A DNA stretch of 64,000 nucleotides from Desulfopila inferna (lineage in GTDB: Bacteria; Desulfobacterota; Desulfobulbia; Desulfobulbales; Desulfocapsaceae), in assembly GCF_016919005.1 (NCBI RefSeq), contig NZ_JAFFQE010000004.1, positions 248,001 to 312,000 on the forward strand. The letters run 5' to 3'. Both the position numbers and the translations under genes were made by a program. Each line of letters opens with the position of its first letter. Position 1 is the first letter of the stretch. This document shows positions 1-9,188 of the stretch, in pieces. The notes under the pieces were generated by a model. The model was given only the letters and a program-made list of their open reading frames with translations. It was not told where the DNA came from and ran no database searches.

Positions 1-225
1 CTCTTCACTGTCGAGCAGAATGGTGCCGGAATCAGGCTGCAGCTGGCCGGCCAGAATCGACATGAGCGTAGATTTTCCGGCACCGTTTTCTCCGAGCAGA
101 GCAAGGATACGGCCTTTATGAATATCTAAGGAGATATTGTGATTGGCCTTGACCTTGCCGAAAGATTTACTGATGCCTTCGAGCCGTATGGTTGGAACAT
201 GTGCCATTGAGGTTTGCTGCTTCAT
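1..225 (-). CDS. ABC transporter ATP-binding protein, nucleoside uptake type (partial)
   Basis: This is the N-terminal 75 residues of an ABC ATPase; the rest lies beyond the left edge. Walker [10 protein letters not shown], is at about residues 45-53, after a typical first beta-sheet ([15 protein letters not shown]). It would hydrolyse ATP at the inner membrane to drive the two permeases encoded upstream at 815-2796. Those permeases and the BMP-type binding protein at 3005 identify a nucleoside/purine uptake transporter whose ATPase normally carries two ATPase halves, which cannot be checked here. The ATG at 225 is used; a second ATG seven codons in (207) is an alternative. It follows gpt by 28 bp, so it is probably the last or near-last cistron of that operon. 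Confidence 0.85.
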   Translation of the reverse strand, partial: MKQQTSMAHVPTIRLEGISKSFGKVKANHNISLDIHKGRILALLGENGAGKSTLMSILAGQLQPDSGTILLDSEE

Positions 226-253
226 TAAAAAGGATAACGGTTGATTACGAGTT

Positions 254-733
254 CTACAGTCCGGCAATGGGATGGACAAACTGTGACTCGGTATCCCAGG
301 GAAAAAGAATCCAGGTGTCCTGGCTCACTTCGGTGATGAAGGTATCCACCAGGGGGCGCCCTGCAGGTTTGGCATATACCGTGGCAAAGTGGGCTTTAGG
401 TATTCTCTCCCTCACCAGCTTCGCGGTTCTGCCGGTGTCGACAAGATCATCCACCAGGAGCCAGCCCTCACCGTTTCCATGGAAATCCTTGAGGACCTCG
501 GCTTCACCTTTCTTGTCCTGCCAGTCATAGCTGGAGACGCAGATGGTATCAACTGTATGAAGATTGAGTTCCCTGGCGATAATTGCCGAGGGGACCAGGC
601 CGCCCCGGGTGATGGCAATTATTCCCTTGAAATAATGATCACTCAGGAGACGCCAGGCAAGGGCCTTAGAGTCCCTGTGCAGTTGATCCCAGGAAATAGG
701 GTAGGTTCGCTGATAGTCGTTGGAATTATTCAT
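254..733 (-). CDS. gpt: Xanthine/guanine phosphoribosyltransferase
   Basis: This 159-residue type I phosphoribosyltransferase matches the length of enterobacterial Gpt. It transfers ribose 5-phosphate from PRPP to xanthine or guanine (and weakly hypoxanthine), salvaging purine bases in the cytoplasm. The PRPP loop VDDLVDTG is at residues 94-101, ITRGGLVP at 41-48 fits the PRPP-pyrophosphate loop, and ILFPWDTE at 142-149 is the C-terminal base-pocket signature of Gpt-type enzymes. A good ribosome site (AGAGGTGA) precedes the ATG at 733. It sits between the permease at 815 and the ABC ATPase at 225 on the same strand, which suggests imported purines are fed directly into salvage. Confidence 0.92.
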   Translation of the reverse strand: MNNSNDYQRTYPISWDQLHRDSKALAWRLLSDHYFKGIIAITRGGLVPSAIIARELNLHTVDTICVSSYDWQDKKGEAEVLKDFHGNGEGWLLVDDLVDTGRTAKLVRERIPKAHFATVYAKPAGRPLVDTFITEVSQDTWILFPWDTESQFVHPIAGL

Positions 734-814
734 TGTTCACCTCTTTAGTACCTTAGAGATTGTTCTCGTTTCTTTGATCAGACTAGTTGGGTTGGTTATC
801 AATTTCGATATAGG

Positions 815-1735
815 TTAATCCGTTGGTTCCATATTGACTCCCAGGGCGCCGGGTGCCTCCGATCTCCCTCTTCTCCAGGAGGAGAATACCAGTACGATAA
901 TGGTGAGCAGGTAGGGCAGCATCAGCAAGAGTGATGAGGGCAGCTCGGTGCCGGCAGCCTGTAAACGAAGCTGGAGAGACATGATCCCGCCGAACAGATA
1001 GGCACCGAAGACAGCCCTCCCCGGCCGCCAGAAGGCGAATATGACCAGAGCAACGGCTATCCAGCCGCGGCCTGCCGTCATGTTGTTGGTCCACAAATGA
1101 GTATAGGCCAGGGAAAGATAGGCGCCGCCAAGTCCCATGAAAAATCCTCCTGTCAGAATTCCCCCCCATCTGTACAAGGTGACACTCAGTCCGGCAGCCT
1201 TTGCCGCAGCAGGGTTTTCGCCGACTGCCCTGATCCCCAGGCCATGCCGGCTGAAAAAGAGGAAGTACCAGAGTAACGGGGGTATCAGGTAGGTTATGTA
1301 AACCAGCGGATCGTGATTAAAAAAAATAGGTCCTATTCCTGGAATCTCGGAGAGATACGGTACTGCGTAGGGGGAAAATCCCGGGGCAGACTGGCCGACG
1401 TAGGAGGTTCCCAGATAGTTGGCGAAGCCTGTGCCCAGAATGGTCAGAGCAAGTCCCGAGACCACCTGATTGCCTTGGAATATCAGGCAGACAATACCGT
1501 GGAGGGAAGCCGCCGCCACACCGGCCATCCCTGCGAGAAAAAAAGCCAGAGCCGGGTTGCCGGTGAATTTGGCCGCGATAAATCCGGCCAGGGCACCGAC
1601 AATCATGATACCTTCAACACCGAGATTAAGGACACCGGATTTTTCGGTGATGATTTCACCGAGAGTGGCATATAAAATAGGAGTGCCCGACTGGACTGTT
1701 GCCGCCAGCAGCGGTATGACCAGTTCCATCATCAT
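815..1735 (-). CDS. ABC transporter permease, nucleoside/branched-chain family (NupQ/YufQ type)
   Basis: This 306-residue hydrophobic protein has about eight membrane segments and belongs to the BPD_transp_2 permease family. GEIITEKSGVLNLGVEGIMIVGA near the N terminus is the characteristic conserved block, and GENPAAAKAAGLSV at mid-protein is the cytoplasmic coupling motif. It forms the transmembrane pore with the neighbouring permease and is driven by the ATPase at 1-225. Its start overlaps the stop of the upstream permease (ATGA-type junction; consecutive ATG codons leave the exact start uncertain by a codon or two), so the two are translationally coupled. Substrate assignment to nucleosides rests on the BMP-type binding protein and the gpt gene nearby. 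Confidence 0.9.
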   Translation of the reverse strand: MMMELVIPLLAATVQSGTPILYATLGEIITEKSGVLNLGVEGIMIVGALAGFIAAKFTGNPALAFFLAGMAGVAAASLHGIVCLIFQGNQVVSGLALTILGTGFANYLGTSYVGQSAPGFSPYAVPYLSEIPGIGPIFFNHDPLVYITYLIPPLLWYFLFFSRHGLGIRAVGENPAAAKAAGLSVTLYRWGGILTGGFFMGLGGAYLSLAYTHLWTNNMTAGRGWIAVALVIFAFWRPGRAVFGAYLFGGIMSLQLRLQAAGTELPSSLLLMLPYLLTIIVLVFSSWRRGRSEAPGALGVNMEPTD

Positions 1736-2796
1736 TTTTCTTTCACCACAAGGATTCTATAGCGGATAAAAAAGCTGCCGGCAAGGACGGTAAGCAGGAT
1801 CATACCCTCCATAATGCCGCCGAAAGCCGCAGGAACCTGAAGGTCGAGTTGAAGATTTTCCACACCGACACGCAGGCCCGCAAGCAGAAAAGAAGCAAGA
1901 CCGATATAGAGGGGATTGAGACTGGCCAGCCAGGCAACGACGATGGCAGTATACCCGTAGCCCACCATGATGCTGGGCTGCAACCGGTTGACGGTGGCGG
2001 AGGCCTCGATGAATCCCGCCCATCCTGCCAGGGCGCCGCTTAATACCATGACCAGGAAAACCAGCCTGTCATAGGGAAGACCGGCATATTTGGCGGCCTT
2101 GACGCTGTCGCCGCTGGCTTTAAGCGCAAACCCCAGGGTTGTGTAGCGGAAGAAAATCCAGAAGATGACAGCGAGAGCCACACAATGAAAAAGCCCCCAG
2201 TTGACGCCGGTGCTGCCTATTTTGCCTACTATTGCCGCAGGCGAGAATTCTGGTGTCATTGGAAAGCCGAAGCTTGTCGGATCTTTCCAGACCCCATAGA
2301 CTAAAAAATCGAGAATCAGGATGGCGATATAATTCATCATCAGGCTGACGATGATTTCATTAGCCTGCATTTTCTGGCGAAGCAGCGCCGGTATCAGACC
2401 CCAGAAGCCGCCGGCTAATACCGCCATGACTATCATTGCCGGCAGCAGAATCCAGGCGGGTTGGTCCGGAAAGGAGAGCGCTATCCAGGTGGCGCCCATG
2501 GCGCCGAGGCAAAATTGGCCTTCGGCTCCGATGTTCCAGATTTGCAGGCGGAAGGCAATGGCAACACCAAGGGAGGCGAGAAAAATGGGAATGGCTTTGA
2601 TGAGGCTGTCTTCGATGGCCCATCGGGAACCAAAAGCCCCCTGAAACAATACAGCAATTCCTTCGAGAGGCGGTGTACCGCGCAGGGCGAGCAGTAGTCC
2701 GCTGAAAAAGAGCGACAACAGGATTGCTCCAAATAAAACAAGACAGGAGCTCCAGCCAAGGGGCTCCTGTCTTTTTGTGACTCTCAGATGGATCAT
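1732..2796 (-). CDS. ABC transporter permease, nucleoside/branched-chain family (NupP/YufP type)
   Basis: This 354-residue integral membrane protein is the second pore subunit of the uptake transporter. About ten hydrophobic segments are visible, with the family block LQIWNIGAEGQFCLGAMGATW at about residues 84-104 and the coupling motif ALKASGDSVKAAKYAGL near residue 230. The longer N-terminal segment before the first conserved block is typical of the NupP-type partner. It overlaps the next permease by 4 bp. A 208-bp gap containing part of a dispersed repeat separates it from the binding-protein gene at 3005, so expression of binding protein and membrane part could differ. Confidence 0.9.
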   Translation of the reverse strand: MIHLRVTKRQEPLGWSSCLVLFGAILLSLFFSGLLLALRGTPPLEGIAVLFQGAFGSRWAIEDSLIKAIPIFLASLGVAIAFRLQIWNIGAEGQFCLGAMGATWIALSFPDQPAWILLPAMIVMAVLAGGFWGLIPALLRQKMQANEIIVSLMMNYIAILILDFLVYGVWKDPTSFGFPMTPEFSPAAIVGKIGSTGVNWGLFHCVALAVIFWIFFRYTTLGFALKASGDSVKAAKYAGLPYDRLVFLVMVLSGALAGWAGFIEASATVNRLQPSIMVGYGYTAIVVAWLASLNPLYIGLASFLLAGLRVGVENLQLDLQVPAAFGGIMEGMILLTVLAGSFFIRYRILVVKEK

Positions 2797-2884
2797 CCGA
2801 TAAGTGAGTGGTAGATTTTATGTAACTCTTCAGCAAGAAGCTAAAAACCGGCTGTTTGCCCTGAACTGCAACTGTCCAGAGGTA

Positions 2885-2910
2885 GCACCCTGACGGGCAT
2901 AAACTTCGAC
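2885..2910. repeat. 26-bp repeat also found inside the intergenic element at 8340
   Basis: This segment in the 208-bp gap between the binding-protein gene and the permease matches 8340-8365 with 3 differences in 26 bases, sharing the core ACGGGCATAAACT. At 8340 the same sequence occupies the part of a larger intergenic repeat that is absent from its sister copy at 10090. No coding role is evident. Confidence 0.6.
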
Positions 2911-3004
2911 TCCGGATGTGCAGAGGCAGCCCAAAAAACTATAGTGTACCTATGCCTTTCGGGCTGATCGTGTGCAAATGGGGTGCTGCTGAATAGTTAC
3001 GATT

Positions 3005-4063
3005 TTATTTTGTGGTGCCGATTACACCTTCAACAAACCAGGTCATGCCAAGCAGGGACTGGTCGTCGGCTGAAACGCCTTCTTCAATTTTGACATTGCC
3101 GTCCTGATCTTTTATTGGACCGGTAAAAACCGAGGCTTCGCCTTTGACGATCTCGGCTTTTTTGGCGTTGACCATATCCTGAACTTCCTGCGGCACCATG
3201 GAACCAAAAGGAGCCAGATCAACAATACCTGTTTCCATGCCGAGCCATACTGCATCAGATTTCCAGGTACCTTCCTGAACACTTTCTACAACGGATGCAT
3301 AGTATGGTCCCCAGTTCCAGATTGGTGCGGTAAGATGTGCTTTCGGAGCGAAGGCTGACATGTCGGAGTTGTAGCCAATCGAGTATACATTCTTTTCCTG
3401 GGCTGCTTCTTGCGGACCCGGTGAATCCTGGTGCTGAGCGATAACGTCGGCGCCGACATCGAGCAGTGATTTCGCCGCTTCTTTCTCGGTGGCCGGATCA
3501 TACCAGGTTTTGGTCCAGACAACTCTCACCTGTGCTTCGGGATTTACAGCCTGCGCTCCCAGGGTGAAGGCGTTGATCCCCCTGATAACCTCGGGAATAG
3601 GAAAGGCAGCGACATAACCGAGAGTGTTGGATTTTGTCATCGCTCCGGCTACCATGCCAGAGAGGTAGCGGGCCTGATACATCCTGCCGAAATAGTTGCC
3701 CATATTTTCAGCGGTTTTGAACCCCGAACAATGCATGAACACGCTGTCCGGAAATTGTTTGGCAACTTTCAGCATCGGATCCATATATCCGAAACTTGTG
3801 GCGAATATGATGTCGAAGTTCTTCCTGGCCATGTTCTGGATAACACGCTCGGAATCCGGTCCTTCCGGCACAGCTTCGACATAGGATGTGGTAACACCTT
3901 CCATCTCTTCTATTGCCTGACGGCCTAAGTCATGAGCGTAGGACCAGCCGGCATCGCCAATAGGCGATACATAGACAAAACCGACCTTCATCTCCTCTGC
4001 GGATACTGTTCCGCAAAAGCCCAGAGTCAGGGCCACTGTGAGCAAAATCCTGATAATGCGCAT
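3005..4063 (-). CDS. BMP family ABC transporter substrate-binding protein (nucleoside/purine)
   Basis: This 352-residue secreted protein of the BmpA/PnrA family would capture a nucleoside or purine in the periplasm for the downstream ABC transporter. A signal peptide spans residues 1-22 (hydrophobic core then GTVSA before EEMKVGFVYVSPIGDAGW). The phrase SPIGDAGWSYAHDLGRQ is the typical BMP ligand-binding start, and FDIIFATSFGYMDPMLKVA and VGADVIAQHQDSPGPQEAA follow the family pattern. A strong AGGAGG ribosome site precedes the ATG at 4063. It is the first gene of the minus-strand operon. Nucleoside specificity is inferred from the family and the linked gpt. Confidence 0.92.
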   Translation of the reverse strand: MRIIRILLTVALTLGFCGTVSAEEMKVGFVYVSPIGDAGWSYAHDLGRQAIEEMEGVTTSYVEAVPEGPDSERVIQNMARKNFDIIFATSFGYMDPMLKVAKQFPDSVFMHCSGFKTAENMGNYFGRMYQARYLSGMVAGAMTKSNTLGYVAAFPIPEVIRGINAFTLGAQAVNPEAQVRVVWTKTWYDPATEKEAAKSLLDVGADVIAQHQDSPGPQEAAQEKNVYSIGYNSDMSAFAPKAHLTAPIWNWGPYYASVVESVQEGTWKSDAVWLGMETGIVDLAPFGSMVPQEVQDMVNAKKAEIVKGEASVFTGPIKDQDGNVKIEEGVSADDQSLLGMTWFVEGVIGTTK

Positions 4064-4339
4064 TCTTTTATCCTCCTGGTGAAAAATTAATACCTTAATA
4101 TATCATTTGAAAGTTTATAAGGCATCATATACGTAATGATGTCGGCTGTGTCAAAGAAAAACGATAAAAATGGGCAAACATTTGGAAAAACCCGGAAGTG
4201 TTATTTCCCGATCAATGAGCTTCTGTAATTTTATTCTTGTAAAATATCTTCAGGTGTTGAATAGTTGACTTAACAGTTTTAGGGACGCGTAAGTAATAGA
4301 TTCTCCTTAAAAATACCTCTTTCTGCCAGGAATGATGAG

Positions 4340-6115
4340 ATGGATATCTGGATTATCTCAGCTATATTGCTGCTGACCCTGTACTTGCTCATAACGGAGA
4401 AAATTTCTCTCGATCTGACGGCGATCTGCATCATAGTTCTTCTTGTCGTTTTCAGGATTCTGACGCCCAAAGAGGCTGTCATGGGATTTTCCAATCCGGC
4501 CGTAATAACCGTCGGCGCCATGTTTGTGGTGAGTAAGGGGCTGATGCGCACCGGCGGAGTGGAATTTATAGGCCGGCGTGTGGTCAGGCTTGCCCGCAGC
4601 AATCTCACCATGGCACTTGCCGTTATTCTCCTCACAGTTGCCGTGGCTTCGGCTTTTATCAACAATACTCCGGTGGTGATTCTTTTTATTCCCGTGGTAA
4701 TGACCATGTGCTGTGATCTTGGTCTGAGTCCGTCACGATTCCTGATTCCGGTTTCATACGCTTCAATCCTTGCCGGCACCTGCACGCTTATCGGAACCTC
4801 CACCAATATTATTGTCAGCGACCTCAGCGAGGAGTTCGGCTATGGCGCACTGTCGATGTTCGAACTTTCGATAATCGGCGTTCCTATCGCCCTGATGGGC
4901 GTCATCTTTCTATTGATTGCGGCGCCCCGGCTGCTGCCTTCTCTGGCAAATCCCATCTGCCAGCTCCAGGATAGTGAACATAGAAAATATCTATCCGAGC
5001 TGCGCATTCCCGAAGGAAGTAGGTTGATAGGAGAAAATCCGACCGGGTTTTTTCAGGAGAAATATCCTGATATCGAAGTCATAGAGCTGGTGCGGGAGTC
5101 CCATATTTATCATCCTTCACGAGATAGGGTTCGGATGTCGGAGGACGATATTCTGCTGGTAAAAGGTTCGCTCAATGACCTTGTCGCAATTCTGCAGAAA
5201 GAGGAGGCAAAACTACCCAAAGAGGAAGAAGGACTGACCATGGGGGCACAAAAAGATGCGCCGGTTGTCGTGGAGCTGATAATTGCACCCAATTCTTCGC
5301 TTCTGGGCAGAAGATTAAGCAATACCGATCTTGCTGGAGATCCGGAGGTCAAAATCATCGCGGTAAAGCGAACCAATCTGCATATGTCGGAGAAGCAGAT
5401 TCATGATGTCCGTCTTAAGGTTGGTGATATCCTGCTGATCTGGTGTCAGAGTTCCAAGCTTGAATCCATACGAACCAAGATGGATTATATCGTCATCGAG
5501 GACGTTTATGAGGAGATTGTTCATAAGCGCAAGGCTATCTGGGCCATAGTCAATTTCGTCGGCATGGTGGGCACCGCAACCCTGGGACTTGCAGATATCA
5601 TGACCTGTGCGCTGACGGCGGCTTTTCTCATGATTATCACCGGGTGTATCCAGATGCGCGACGCCTACAAGGCGCTTCAGGGCGATGTCCTCCTCCTCAT
5701 TGCCGGAACTATAGCTCTGGGAGCCGCCATGCAGAAAACCGGGGCAAGTCAGCTTTATGCCGAGGCATTTTTAAGTCTCTTTGCGTCGTTTTCACCTACC
5801 ATTGTTCTCGGTGCCATGATTTTGCTTACCAGTCTCAGTACTCAACTTGTCAGCAACAATGCCACGGCCGTCCTGCTCCTCCCTATTGCCGTTTCAACGG
5901 CGCTGGGGATAGGCGTCGATCCTAAACCTTTTATTATCGGGGTCTGTATCGGTGCCAGTGCCTGTTTCGCCACGCCTGTGGGCTACCAGACCAATCTGAT
6001 GGTATTTGGCCCCGGGGGATATAGTTTCAAGGATTATCTGCGCTTAGGGATACCTCTCAATATTTTCGTGATTCTCGCTGGAATGCTGTTCATCCCCCTT
6101 ATCTGGGCCTTTTAA
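4340..6115 (+). CDS. SLC13/DASS-type anion transporter with two TrkA-C (RCK_C) domains
   Basis: This 591-residue inner-membrane transporter has the split CitMHS/SLC13 architecture: about five N-terminal membrane helices, a cytoplasmic pair of TrkA-C domains (about residues 205-385), then a second helical half. The signature loops INNTP (107-111) and GTSTN (152-156) and the C-terminal SNNATAVLLLPIA resemble the sodium/substrate-binding loops of divalent-anion symporters. Family members move sulfate, phosphate, dicarboxylates or citrate with sodium; the sulfate-type subfamily commonly carries TrkA-C inserts, so sulfate or another inorganic anion is a reasonable guess. It stands alone, divergent from the binding-protein gene at 4063. 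The exact substrate cannot be read from sequence. Confidence 0.88.
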   Translation: MDIWIISAILLLTLYLLITEKISLDLTAICIIVLLVVFRILTPKEAVMGFSNPAVITVGAMFVVSKGLMRTGGVEFIGRRVVRLARSNLTMALAVILLTVAVASAFINNTPVVILFIPVVMTMCCDLGLSPSRFLIPVSYASILAGTCTLIGTSTNIIVSDLSEEFGYGALSMFELSIIGVPIALMGVIFLLIAAPRLLPSLANPICQLQDSEHRKYLSELRIPEGSRLIGENPTGFFQEKYPDIEVIELVRESHIYHPSRDRVRMSEDDILLVKGSLNDLVAILQKEEAKLPKEEEGLTMGAQKDAPVVVELIIAPNSSLLGRRLSNTDLAGDPEVKIIAVKRTNLHMSEKQIHDVRLKVGDILLIWCQSSKLESIRTKMDYIVIEDVYEEIVHKRKAIWAIVNFVGMVGTATLGLADIMTCALTAAFLMIITGCIQMRDAYKALQGDVLLLIAGTIALGAAMQKTGASQLYAEAFLSLFASFSPTIVLGAMILLTSLSTQLVSNNATAVLLLPIAVSTALGIGVDPKPFIIGVCIGASACFATPVGYQTNLMVFGPGGYSFKDYLRLGIPLNIFVILAGMLFIPLIWAF

Positions 6116-6273
6116 TTATCCGGATTTCAACAATATCACTACCGAAACTACGCCTTTGTGTTAGTGAAAAGTGTGTAATATTATATTTTTAACGGGCATT
6201 TAATAATGCATTCAATTATAAAAACGGGTGTTGCTGATTGATCTTTTCCTCTCGAAGACCGCCGAATTAAATT

Positions 6274-8271
6274 ATGAGCAAGAAAATTAATATCCTGGGA
6301 GTTGATGATAAACCGGAAAATCTCCTCGCCCTCGAGGCAGTTCTTGAAGATCTTAATATCAATTTAATTAAGGCTTCTTCAGGTGAAGAAGCTCTGGAAT
6401 GTCTTTTGCGCGTGGATTGTGCACTCATTCTGATGGATGTCATGATGCCCGGGCTCGGTGGTTATGAAACTGCAAAATTGATACGCAGCCGTGAAAAAAG
6501 CCGGCAGATCCCTATAATTTTTATCACTGCAATAAACCCCGAACAGGAACATGTCTTCAAAGGATATGACTGCGGTGGGGTCGATTATCTCTTTAAGCCT
6601 ATTGTTGCTGAAGTATTGAGAAACAAAGTTTCGATTTTTGTCGAACTCTTCCAGCAGAGAAAGCGGTTGAAGGATAAGGCACAGGAGCTGCAGATCGCCA
6701 ACGACCATATTTCCATGCAGCAGCAGGAGCTGTGCCAAAGCGAGGTGCGATTTAGAACGGCGTTTGAGCAATCCTTCCAGTTCATGGCCATTCTTGACCC
6801 GGCTGGCAGGGTGATTGAACTGAATAAATTGGCGCAGAAACTCTGTGGAATCTACACGGGAAGCCTTGTCGGTCAATTTCTCTGGAATATCTGCTGGGTT
6901 GGCCAGGATGATGAAAATATGAAGTTGCGCCGGGCCATAGACAGGGCTGCCGAGGGAGAGTGTATCTGCGACGAGGCTACTTTTACAGACATCAAAGGCA
7001 GCACCAGGTTCCTTTATCGCTCTGTGTCGCCGGTCAAGGATGAAAGCGGCAAAGTGGTGTATATAACCGTCCAGGGACACGATATTACCGACAAGGTTAT
7101 TGCCGAAAACGAAAAGAGAAACCTTGAGATACTGCTGCAGCAGGCTCAGAAAATGGAAGCTCTCGGTGCACTTGCCGGCGGCATAGCCCATGATTTCAAT
7201 AACGTTTTAAGTGTCATAATAGGCAATGCCGATCTTGCCGTAAACAGTTGCGACAGAAGTTCACCGCAGCTGCAGTTTCTTAACCGTATCCATGAAGCCG
7301 GCAGAAAAGCCAGAGAGCTGGTCAAGCAGATACTTTCCTTCAGCCGTCAGGCCGAGATCGAGAAGGTGGTGCTGCAGCCCTCACAGGTTTTAGTTGAGTC
7401 CATAAAGCTGCTGCGGTCTTCTATCCCGACCACCATTGAGATCGTGCAGGATATCGATCCCCAATGCGGTGCCATTTTAGCCGACCCCACACAATATCAT
7501 CAGATTATCATGAACCTGTGTACCAACGCCTTTCATGCCATGGAGGAAAAAGGTGGAAAACTCATGATCGGGCTCTGCCGGGAGGATGTGGATTACCGGT
7601 ACTACCATGACCTGGGTCTCAAGCCGGGGGGGTATGCCCATCTTATTGTCGAAGATAACGGCTATGGTATTGATAAGGAGCATCTGGAGAAAATATTCGA
7701 TCCCTATTTTACCACAAAAGAAAAGGGGAAGGGTACAGGAATGGGCCTTGCCATCGTGCACGGTATCGTCAAGGGACATGGCGGAGTAATTCATGTGGAT
7801 CGCAAAGATAATGAGGGAACAGCTTTCCATGTCTACCTCCCTCTGGTCAACAGGGAGGGCGACCAAAAAGAGGAACCCCTCGATGTGCTGTCTTACGGCA
7901 GCGAGCATATTCTTCTTGTGGATGACGAAGAACCATTGCTGGAAATGGTGAAAAATATGCTCGAGCTCATGGGCTATCAGGTAACTTCCTGCATCAGCAG
8001 TAGGGATGCACTGCATGTCTTCGAGCAATCACCGGATACATTCGATCTCGTCATTACCGACCAGACCATGCCCGGTATGACAGGCTTTGAACTTGCCGGG
8101 AAAATATTGTCGATCAGAACAGGAATGCCCATTGTTCTATGTACCGGCTACAGTCCGAATATTTCCCGTAAAAGTATTGCGGCTCTTGGAATCAAGGAGC
8201 TTGTCCTCAAACCTCTTGCTCTTGATGAATTTTCCAATGTCATCCGCCGAGCCATTGATCAGGCCGATTGA
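6274..8271 (+). CDS. Hybrid sensor histidine kinase: REC-PAS-HisKA-HATPase-REC
   Basis: This 665-residue soluble protein has no membrane segment. An N-terminal receiver (residues 3-125, phosphoacceptor D55 in LILMDVMMPG) is followed by a short coiled coil, a PAS domain (about 160-275), HisKA with H306 (GGIAHDFNNVLS), HATPase_c with GYGIDKEHLEKIFDPYFTTK and GTGMGLAIV, and a C-terminal receiver with D596 (VITDQTMPGM). The order suggests input by phosphotransfer as well as PAS sensing, with the terminal receiver acting as a relay or sink. No output-domain gene is adjacent, so its partner is elsewhere. It lies alone between the anion transporter and a dispersed repeat. Confidence 0.92.
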   Translation: MSKKINILGVDDKPENLLALEAVLEDLNINLIKASSGEEALECLLRVDCALILMDVMMPGLGGYETAKLIRSREKSRQIPIIFITAINPEQEHVFKGYDCGGVDYLFKPIVAEVLRNKVSIFVELFQQRKRLKDKAQELQIANDHISMQQQELCQSEVRFRTAFEQSFQFMAILDPAGRVIELNKLAQKLCGIYTGSLVGQFLWNICWVGQDDENMKLRRAIDRAAEGECICDEATFTDIKGSTRFLYRSVSPVKDESGKVVYITVQGHDITDKVIAENEKRNLEILLQQAQKMEALGALAGGIAHDFNNVLSVIIGNADLAVNSCDRSSPQLQFLNRIHEAGRKARELVKQILSFSRQAEIEKVVLQPSQVLVESIKLLRSSIPTTIEIVQDIDPQCGAILADPTQYHQIIMNLCTNAFHAMEEKGGKLMIGLCREDVDYRYYHDLGLKPGGYAHLIVEDNGYGIDKEHLEKIFDPYFTTKEKGKGTGMGLAIVHGIVKGHGGVIHVDRKDNEGTAFHVYLPLVNREGDQKEEPLDVLSYGSEHILLVDDEEPLLEMVKNMLELMGYQVTSCISSRDALHVFEQSPDTFDLVITDQTMPGMTGFELAGKILSIRTGMPIVLCTGYSPNISRKSIAALGIKELVLKPLALDEFSNVIRRAIDQAD

Positions 8272-8325
8272 TCCTGCGGCTTCTTAAAACTCGCCATCGA
8301 CCAGTGCGGATTACCCCATGCGTGA

Positions 8326-8510
8326 TGGCGTCCCGATACGCACCCATACGGGCATAAACTCCGACTTCGAGAAAGCCCGATCTCCTGCATTGCAGGTTTT
8401 TGGCAGGCCGCCTTCGACATAGACCTGTATAGTCGAAGGGCTTGCCTGCCAAAAACATAAACGAACTTTTATCCAGCCATCTGATATCGGACACTTTTTT
8501 ACGGAATTAT
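8326..8510 (+). repeat. Dispersed intergenic hairpin element, copy 1
   Basis: This copy shares its left edge (TGGCGTC), core and right edge (CTTTTTTACGGAATTAT) with copy 2 at 10090-10247. The core, 8396-8456, forms a long imperfect hairpin whose arms begin GTTTTTGGCAGGC and end GCCTGCCAAAAAC. Relative to copy 2 it carries about 40 extra bases (roughly 8333-8372), part of which repeats the segment at 2885-2910. Together with a candidate promoter near 8570 it fills the 350-bp gap between the kinase and the cobalamin adenosyltransferase gene. Confidence 0.7.
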
Positions 8511-8621
8511 CATAAAGTGAAATGATCTCCAAAAGCATAATTGCCTCCTGGTTTTTTGTTTTAGTGAAAAAAGGGTATACTTGGAAAAAGTTAATGCAAC
8601 CAATCAGGATCAGGAGGCTGA

Positions 8622-9188
8622 ATGAAAATTTATACCCGGACGGGAGATAGCGGCAAAACCAGCCTATTTTCGGGAGAACGGCTGAAGAAGAATACCATAC
8701 GGGTAGAGGCGTATGGTACGGTTGATGAACTCTGCTCGTTTGTCGGAGTTATTGAGGCGGTTCTCCCGCAGAACGGCAGCAGAGATATTCTCTCGCGGAA
8801 TTTGCGCAGTATCCAGAGGGATCTTTTTGCCATAGGTGCCATTCTGGCTACATCCCCTGAATCAGGAGATATACATCTTCTGCAGAATGTGGAAAAAGCC
8901 CGGATCGAATTTCTGGAAAAGGAAATTGATGCAATGCAGAGGGATCTGGACCCGCTTCATGCCTTCATACTGCCGGGCGGCCATGAATCCGCAGCCTGGG
9001 CTCAAGTGGTCAGGGCCATCTGCCGCCGGGCCGAGAGAACGATTATTACCTGCGCTGAATCTGAGGGTCCGGATAATCTGGAGGAAATTATGCGGTATAT
9101 CAATCGCCTATCCGATTACTTCTTCGTTCTCGCCAGATATCTTAATAAATGTGAAGGAATCGCGGATTACACCTGGCATGAAGAGTGA
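8622..9188 (+). CDS. Cob(I)alamin adenosyltransferase, PduO type
   Basis: This 188-residue cytoplasmic enzyme transfers adenosyl from ATP to cob(I)alamin, making adenosylcobalamin. The N-terminal ATP-binding signature RTGDSGKTSLFSGERLKKN and the VEAYGTVDELCSFVG block are those of PduO/MMAB enzymes, and the C-terminal helix carries RAICRRAERTII and YINRLSDYFFVLARYLN, also canonical. The length fits a single-domain PduO. A GGAGG ribosome site precedes the start. The next gene begins inside its 3' end (overlap 9178-9188), implying coupled translation with a flavin reductase-like protein that could supply electrons for Co(II) to Co(I) reduction; that link is inference. No cobalamin riboswitch was recognised upstream. 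Confidence 0.92.
   Translation: MKIYTRTGDSGKTSLFSGERLKKNTIRVEAYGTVDELCSFVGVIEAVLPQNGSRDILSRNLRSIQRDLFAIGAILATSPESGDIHLLQNVEKARIEFLEKEIDAMQRDLDPLHAFILPGGHESAAWAQVVRAICRRAERTIITCAESEGPDNLEEIMRYINRLSDYFFVLARYLNKCEGIADYTWHEE

Noticed and set aside
6379-7191. Antisense frame of 270 codons in the hybrid kinase
   Set aside because: The sense strand encodes receiver and PAS domains; the antisense product is low in family features.
8511-8621. Cobalamin riboswitch before the adenosyltransferase
   Set aside because: The B12 box and expected length are absent; the gap is mostly the dispersed repeat.
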